Shown here in pieces: positions 58,620-64,000 of a stretch of 64,000 nt of DNA. Every line of letters begins with the position of its first letter. Within the stretch, counting starts at the first letter, position 1. The position numbers were made by a program, and so were the translations under genes. The notes beneath the pieces were generated by a model. That model made no database searches, was not told where the DNA came from, and saw only the letters and a list, made by a program, of their open reading frames with translations. Source of the stretch: Melastoma dodecandrum (lineage: Eukaryota; Streptophyta; Magnoliopsida; Myrtales; Melastomataceae); assembly GCA_029817715.1 (NCBI GenBank), contig JARUPY010000473.1:6324001-6388000 (forward strand), in the 5' to 3' direction.

Positions 58620-59272
58620 TTTGGGTTGATGGATCCTTTTCACGATGCTGAAGACATGGAAGATGCGTCTCAGCTCAGATCGACGTTGAGATGTGGGAAG
58701 GCGGCGGCGTTCTTGGGCCCATGTGGAGGAAAAGGCTCTGGGCATGCTTTGAGCCCAGCCCAACCAAGCCAATGTTTAGTATTGGCTTGGCAGGATTACA
58801 TTGTTAGGCCTCCTCAACCCCAACGATCGTATTGTTTGTAGCTTTCTAATTGTTTGAGCGAGATAGAGAGAACAAGCATGGGTTAATTGATAAAACTGCA
58901 ACACAAGATAACACTAACCTTAAGTTCCTAGAGTGTCTCTCAGCAATGTATACAGCAGCAGAGTCGTTTGTAGCTAATCAGGTGTGTGCCGGGATTCAGC
59001 AACTTGTAGAAACTGATATACAACTAAGAATGCCTAACGTGCCTAGCAGACAAGAGATGATCTGAAATCAGTGGGAATGAGAGTACACGACGACCAACGG
59101 ATGACCGATTCTGCCGTTACAAAGTCGAGTTGCTCTCGCTCGCCAGCGCCAATGGTTCTGTTCCTCTTGTTGTGGATGCCCAAGATTCTGTGATCGTCGG
59201 TTGGTCCCATCCACTTTGCTTCACCTTTCGTGAAGCTTAGTTCTATACATTGAAAAACCCGACGGCAACTAA
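58620..59272. other. Intergenic between PER1-like and kinase genes
   Basis: Holds the 5' flank of the PER1-like gene and probably the 3' end of the kinase transcript. Short plus-strand frames at 58626-59065 have no recognisable content. Confidence 0.5.
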
Positions 59273-60842
59273 TTAGCCTATCAGCCGAAAAGAGAAGGCT
59301 AGGAGGAAATCAAAAAGGGGTTTCTGGTTACCTTGGCCATTGCCATTGACTGAGGTCGCCTCAGACGGAGACTCGAATATGTTCCTCAGTGGTTCACTTG
59401 TTGAAATCGGGCAGAGGAAAGCAAAGCTTGGCATCGAGGGAATAGGAGAACAGAATTTGAGGGCATCAGAGCTACCACAGCTACAGAAGGAAAACCCACC
59501 AGAAGCAAACGGCAAGGACTGCTCAACTATAAGAGAAGCCAACGATGACGGGCAAGTAAACGTGGGGGATTGGGCTTCACAGGCAATATGCGACCCTCTG
59601 CCAAAACTGATATCATGATCCCTGGAAATACACAAAGCAGATGGCTTTCCGTTGTCAATCTCTTTGGATCCGCTTTGCCATAAGTTTAACGCACGTGAAT
59701 TTGGTCCTTGGTCTCTCATCCAGGAATGATCTGTAAAAGGAGAGATATCCTATGATCAGATGGGAGTATAACCGAGTTCTTATGGTTAAGCTTTGCAACA
59801 CAAGCAATAAATCAAATCCTAGAACTATAGAAAACCTACCAAGGACCTCTTGAGCGGTAAGCCTTCTGCGAGGATCCTTGCAAAGCATGCCCCTGATCAA
59901 TGAATTCGCAGATGTAGATATGCAGTCCCATTGATTTGAAGGGAACCGCAGGTCAGCAGCCCTAACTGCGTCAAATATTTGCGACTTTGTCTTCCCCCAA
60001 AATGGTGGGATGCCACTCAGAAGAATATAAAGAATGACCCCAGCACTCCAGACATCAGCGCTTTGGTTATAACCCCCTGCTAAAACATCCGGAGCTATGT
60101 AAAATGGACTTCCGACAGTCCCATACAAATTTTGACCTGCCAGATGATGCAAAAAGGGATGCTTCGTTTATTGAGGAAGTTGAAGACAAAAGTGTTACCG
60201 ATCCCAAGATCACCAAGAAATGAAGAACAACTTGCCTGGTTTAATGTACGTCGCAAGACCAAAATCGGCCAACTTGATTGGTGATAATGAGGTTTTGCTG
60301 GCCAAGAGGATATTCTCCGGCTTCAAGTCTCGATGAACAACCCCATTCTCATGGCAATACAAAACCACTTGCATGAGTTGCCTGAAAAGAGGCCGAGCCT
60401 CAACCTCGGAGAACCGTCCATGCTTCTCTAGCTGGTCAAAAAGCTCTCCTCCAGAACAAAGTTCCATCACCAAGTGCACATATTCTTCCTCCTCGTACAC
60501 CTCCTTCAAATCAACTACATTCGGATGACCAGATAACCTTGTCATGATCTCAATCTCCAGTTTGATGCCCTGGACATCTTCTGTAGTCGACAGCCTACTT
60601 CTTGCGATCGACTTACAAGCAAGGACCTCCCCAGTAAACTTATCAGAGCATTCTCTGATAACGCCGAATTGACCCAACCCTAACTCCTTGCCCACAATAT
60701 ACCTATCCTTCAAGTTTGAGACCTCACTCGCACCCAAACAGGTTTTGGTCAAGTTTGCAGCTCTGTAATAGTTTGACGCCTTTGTAAGCAATTCAACCTC
60801 GTTACTGTGATGAGCAGCAGCCATATCAAAATCTAAAGGCAT
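59273..60842 (-). CDS. PEPKR1: PEPKR1-like Ser/Thr protein kinase
   Basis: Exons 60842-60236, 60136-59840 and 59730 to 59273 (or to 59332 if the GTAACC donor there is used). The kinase domain has the glycine loop GLGQFGVI, Lys in LACKSI, catalytic loop HRDLKPEN, DFG (ADFGLA) and the activation-segment end YIAPDV, where APE is APD. A Ser/Cys-rich tail follows HSWM. There are no EF hands. Domain order and wording match Arabidopsis PEPKR1 (phosphoenolpyruvate carboxylase kinase-related kinase of the CDPK superfamily), a calcium-independent cytosolic or nuclear kinase. Intron 1 has a GC donor (CCAG/GCAAGT...GCAG). The start is the first ATG in the open frame, but the frame is open further upstream and the leader contains other-frame ATGs, so the N-terminus is uncertain. 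Confidence 0.85.
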
Positions 60843-61620
60843 TCCAAAGCCTCTTGGGTCATGTAGCAAAGAACTTCCGTCTTCCCACCCTTTTTCCCCT
60901 CGAACCCTCTTCCACCAACGGAGGAGATAAGCACACAAAATTCAAAAGATTTGGTCATTTTCAACCAAAACTAGACTTCAACTTTATGGAAGAAGCTTCT
61001 TCTGAATTCCAAGGGGAGCAAGTGTTGAAGTTTGACGACCCCAAACCCAGCATAAGAAAATCCCTGCAAACACAACTTAAAGCAAAAGAAATTTCACCAT
61101 TTAAGGAGTGACAAAATCAACTAAAACACGCACTCGCGGTTGAACCAGAAAGACTCGTTTTTTCCCATAGCCATGATCCCCGCACCAGAAGTAGTTAGGT
61201 CAAAACTCTAAGCAGAGAAAAAAGTACGCTCAGAAATCGTGCTAATTTCCGAATCAAACACCGCCGAAGCCCCAGGAACAACAACCCCACTTCATCAACG
61301 AGATAGGAACCCAACGACTGATTCGAGAAAACAGTAAGAAGTTTCGAAATTTCTCGGAGACCCATCTCAAGTACCCGACTCCAAGTGAAAGGCAACAGTC
61401 GCTAGATCCGCGCAACCCCATTCCTCATCAAGAAAGGGAGAAAAAAAAGCAGCGGCGTCTAGTAAAGGAAAAGGCAGAGGAGAGAGGAAAGTCACGCCAC
61501 AGTACCGAGAGAAAAGGGACGACGACTTTCCGCTTCCACCAGACTCCACTTTTCCCCACTTCTTCCCCGGATCCAATCAGGAGGAAGGGAATGGACAATG
61601 GCTAGGCAGGGAGAGAGAGC
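60843..61620 (-). promoter_or_regulatory. 5' leader and promoter region of the kinase gene
   Basis: An acceptor-like TTTGTGTTTGCAG at about 61067 suggests an intron in the leader. Two upstream ATGs (near 61055 and 60955) open short frames that end before or overlap the main start, which could damp translation. Purine-rich sequence at 61430-61580 resembles the first untranslated exon. Confidence 0.4.
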
Positions 61621-61900
61621 GGGACGCAGCTTTTTTCTTGTTCTATGAATTTTTCTGCGTCATCTTGCAGAGTCCAGTTGTGGGTGTTTGTCTAATCTTT
61701 CATCAATCCAATCGACCCGCCTGACTATTTGCCACCCTGTCAACCTCAATTTGTCATTAGTTCTCCTTTCCATCGTTAATACATTAACTAATATCGTTTA
61801 TGTCTGGAGGTATTCAAACAAGCCAACCAAACCAGCATTTCTTCCACATCATGTTATGCAGTATCTTACCAGACAAGTCATTGTCCGAAACATAGGCAGT
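61621..61900. other. Intergenic, no gene seen
   Basis: No coding text recognised between the kinase promoter and the sorbitol dehydrogenase remnant. Confidence 0.4.
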
Positions 61901-61912
61901 ACAAAAGTGCTT

Positions 61913-63420
61913 TTATTGATTACATGGCATCATTGTCAGGTCTACAGGCCCAAGTTTTGCTCCACTTTTTAATCTCATAGGTTGAACATCACCTTTGGCA
62001 TCGCCTAAGCGAGCAAAAGCATCCTCCACTTCCTTCTGCGAGAACCCAAACCTGTGGGTAATGAGCAGCTTCACATAGATCTTTCCGCTCCTTATGAACT
62101 CCAGGCAGAGGGGCCACGTGTTCTTGTAACAAAAGATGCCGATCACATCGACCTCCCTGCACCAAAACAAATCGACACCGAAGTGTTCATCAATTTGTTC
62201 ATATCCCGATGGGTTTTCAGACCCAGTTATCTGATTACGTGTTAACGGATTCTCACAAGCTTACGAAGCTAATGATGGAAATTACTTGCCGCAGCAGGGT
62301 TAAGCTGGACCGTCATTTCATTATGGCCCATGCCGACAAGGCAAACCTTACCATCGGCACAAGTAGCAGACAGCGCAGTTGACATGGCTTTGTCGAACCC
62401 AGCACAGTCGAAAGTCACATCAATGAGAGCATCCATTGCCTTCTGTATCAGCAGCACTTCTTCATCGGCATCCTACATGCCATGCCATCTGAACAGGTCA
62501 CAGTAGTCATAAACTAAAATCTTGGGTCTGATCAACTGGAAGCCATCTGATTGAGTACACAAACACATCAACATTAAATATACACCGACAAGCAGTTCAG
62601 CACAACTACCTACTCTTTTTGATGAATCTATTTGGGAAGTTCAAGGTTCCAGAACATCAACAAACAAGCAATAAAATATATCTTCTCCCTTCAAGCAAAT
62701 AACGACATACCTGAATGCTTCTAGAAACTTTTACAACACTGTTAACACCAAGGCTCTTTGTGACAGATAACCGCTGATCATCCACATCTGCATGATGACT
62801 TTTGGTGCTCCAAAAGTGTGGCCGGCTAACAAGGTGACAAGACCAATAGGCCTGACTCCCAGTACCAGGACGTTTATTAGCTCTGCAACAAGCATGGATT
62901 CCAACTCTCAGAGGCTCGCATATAGCACCCTCTTCCAAGCTCAAATTGCATGGAAGCTTAAAGCAGAGATCCGCAGGATGCACAGCCTGTAAACATGCAA
63001 ATTAATTTCTCATGAGATGTTCATGATCTGAACATATCAAAAGTACTCAGCATAGAATGCATCAAAAGCATCACCCAACTTCATGGCAGAAATCGACCCC
63101 TTAGTAACACGAGGAATAAGCATGTAGCAGGCGAAAAAATAATTTCACCTGATTGGCAAGAGAAACATGGACAGGAGTCGCCAAGAACTTCATATCAGGG
63201 CAAAGATTATAGAGGCCTTCTTTACTGTAGTCACATCTCCAGTAGCTGATCCCGGGTTCCAATGCTACACGATCAACTGGCACCAGTGATTTCACGTCAT
63301 TCCCAACCTTTTCAATTACTCCCGCACATTCAGTTCCCTAATTCCATAGGCTTTTTCATGACAAAGTGCGCACACCTCAGCGTCTGCAATCATTGCTGAT
63401 AACTTATCAACATGGAATAC
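61913..63420 (-). pseudogene. Sorbitol dehydrogenase pseudogene (zinc-type MDR family)
   Basis: The order on the minus strand is that of plant sorbitol dehydrogenase (L-iditol 2-dehydrogenase). It has MRCAHFVMKKPM-like text at 63400-63345, VDRVALEPGISYWRCDYSKE (63275-63225), HPADLCFKLPCNLSLEEGA (62983-62925), a scrambled Rossmann region, IDVTFDCAGFDKAMSTAL (62430-62375), and KNTWPLCLEF plus THRFGFSQKEVEDAF (62120-62000). Frameshifts lie at least near 63340 (one extra base), in 62800-62900 and near 61995 (two bases missing before the old stop). The N-terminal exon with GICGSDVH was not found. Introns are retained, so this arose by DNA duplication or decay in place, not by retroposition. Confidence 0.85.
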
Positions 63421-64000
63421 GGACCAACAACTCCAAAAAATGCCAATCAGAACAAACATTAAGTTCGAATCTAAACTTGACAAGACTTATAGCAGCGCCA
63501 CCAAAGTCGCCTTAACAGCAAACCCGATAGCAGGAATCTTTCCCAACACCCACAAGAACAGATGAAACGCGTCTAAACATTATCACCTTGAGATATCGTG
63601 AACATCACTTCCACAGATCCCCACAGCCATCATCATAAATCTCGCATCATGAGGGACTAACATATCAAAACCCAAAACAACAAAGCGCCACAAGCAAATC
63701 AAAATGCGGCGAATCCCTAAAGAGATAAAAAGGAAAGACGAGGCAGGGTGTGGTCCACCCACCGAGGGAACGGGAACATAGAGAATTAAAGGTTTCGTGA
63801 GAAAAACTCAATAAATTAAAAAAAAATGAGGTAATATGATAAAAATAAAGTATTATTTATACTAAAAAAGAAATTTAATGTGATATTTTTAAAATATTAA
63901 TAATATTATAAAATCTAAAAATAATATTATGCTTCTGCATCAATCTCCCCGAGTTGGAAAAGTTCGCAATTTCAGCGTTAAAACTTTGACGATCTCAGTA
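63421..64000. other. No gene recognised; AT-rich end
   Basis: No coding text found. 63800-63950 is strongly AT-rich with short homopolymers. Confidence 0.4.

Overview
The window is plant nuclear DNA, probably eudicot. The evidence is short GT-AG introns, three recognisable plant housekeeping gene families at the right end, and dense remnants of plant Ty1/copia and Ty3/gypsy retrotransposons plus an integrated plant pararetrovirus. I cannot name the species.

Layout. 1-7049 is nested retroelement debris: a copia LTR, an antisense copia gag fragment, a long inverted-repeat element with 51-bp tandem repeats, and the 3' end of a Sirevirus-like copia element (a decayed ORF, a duplicated polypurine region and a 2.3-kb 3' LTR). 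That LTR ends exactly where a glycosyl hydrolase gene resumes in mid-exon. 7050-35560 is a head-to-tail array of a 4.63-kb unit. Each unit holds a promoter, a four-exon gene for a secreted family 5 glycosyl hydrolase (545 aa, with a C-terminal ricin-B-like region) and a 2.4-2.7-kb spacer. There are six full copies and one 5'-truncated copy. Copies 1, 2, 4 and 5 look intact. Copy 3 carries an Illumina P5 oligonucleotide in place of 27 genuine bases, which is an assembly artefact. Copy 6 has a premature stop. 35560-45890 is again retroelement debris: two oppositely oriented gypsy fragments, a complete small non-autonomous copia element with target-site duplication GATAG (38540-41089), and two decayed copia pol remnants.

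45890-54560 is an endogenous caulimovirid on the minus strand. It has a small first ORF, an uninterrupted polyprotein (capsid-like region with zinc knuckle, 30K-type movement protein, aspartic protease, reverse transcriptase, RNase H), then two overlapping ORFs of unknown function, a TATA promoter, a coiled-coil ORF and an initiator-tRNA-Met primer-binding site. The order capsid-then-movement protein differs from the caulimovirid genera I know. The two outer leaders are inverted copies of each other.

56900-63420 holds three host loci, all on the minus strand. They are a PER1/PGAP3-like GPI-anchor remodelling gene with an apparent frameshift and a lost splice donor, an intact PEPKR1-like protein kinase gene with a GC-AG intron, and a decayed sorbitol dehydrogenase pseudogene.

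The host genes do not form a pathway. The recurring themes are local tandem amplification with homogenisation in the array and repeated invasion by reverse-transcribing elements. Splice sites, motifs and homologies were judged by eye without database searches.
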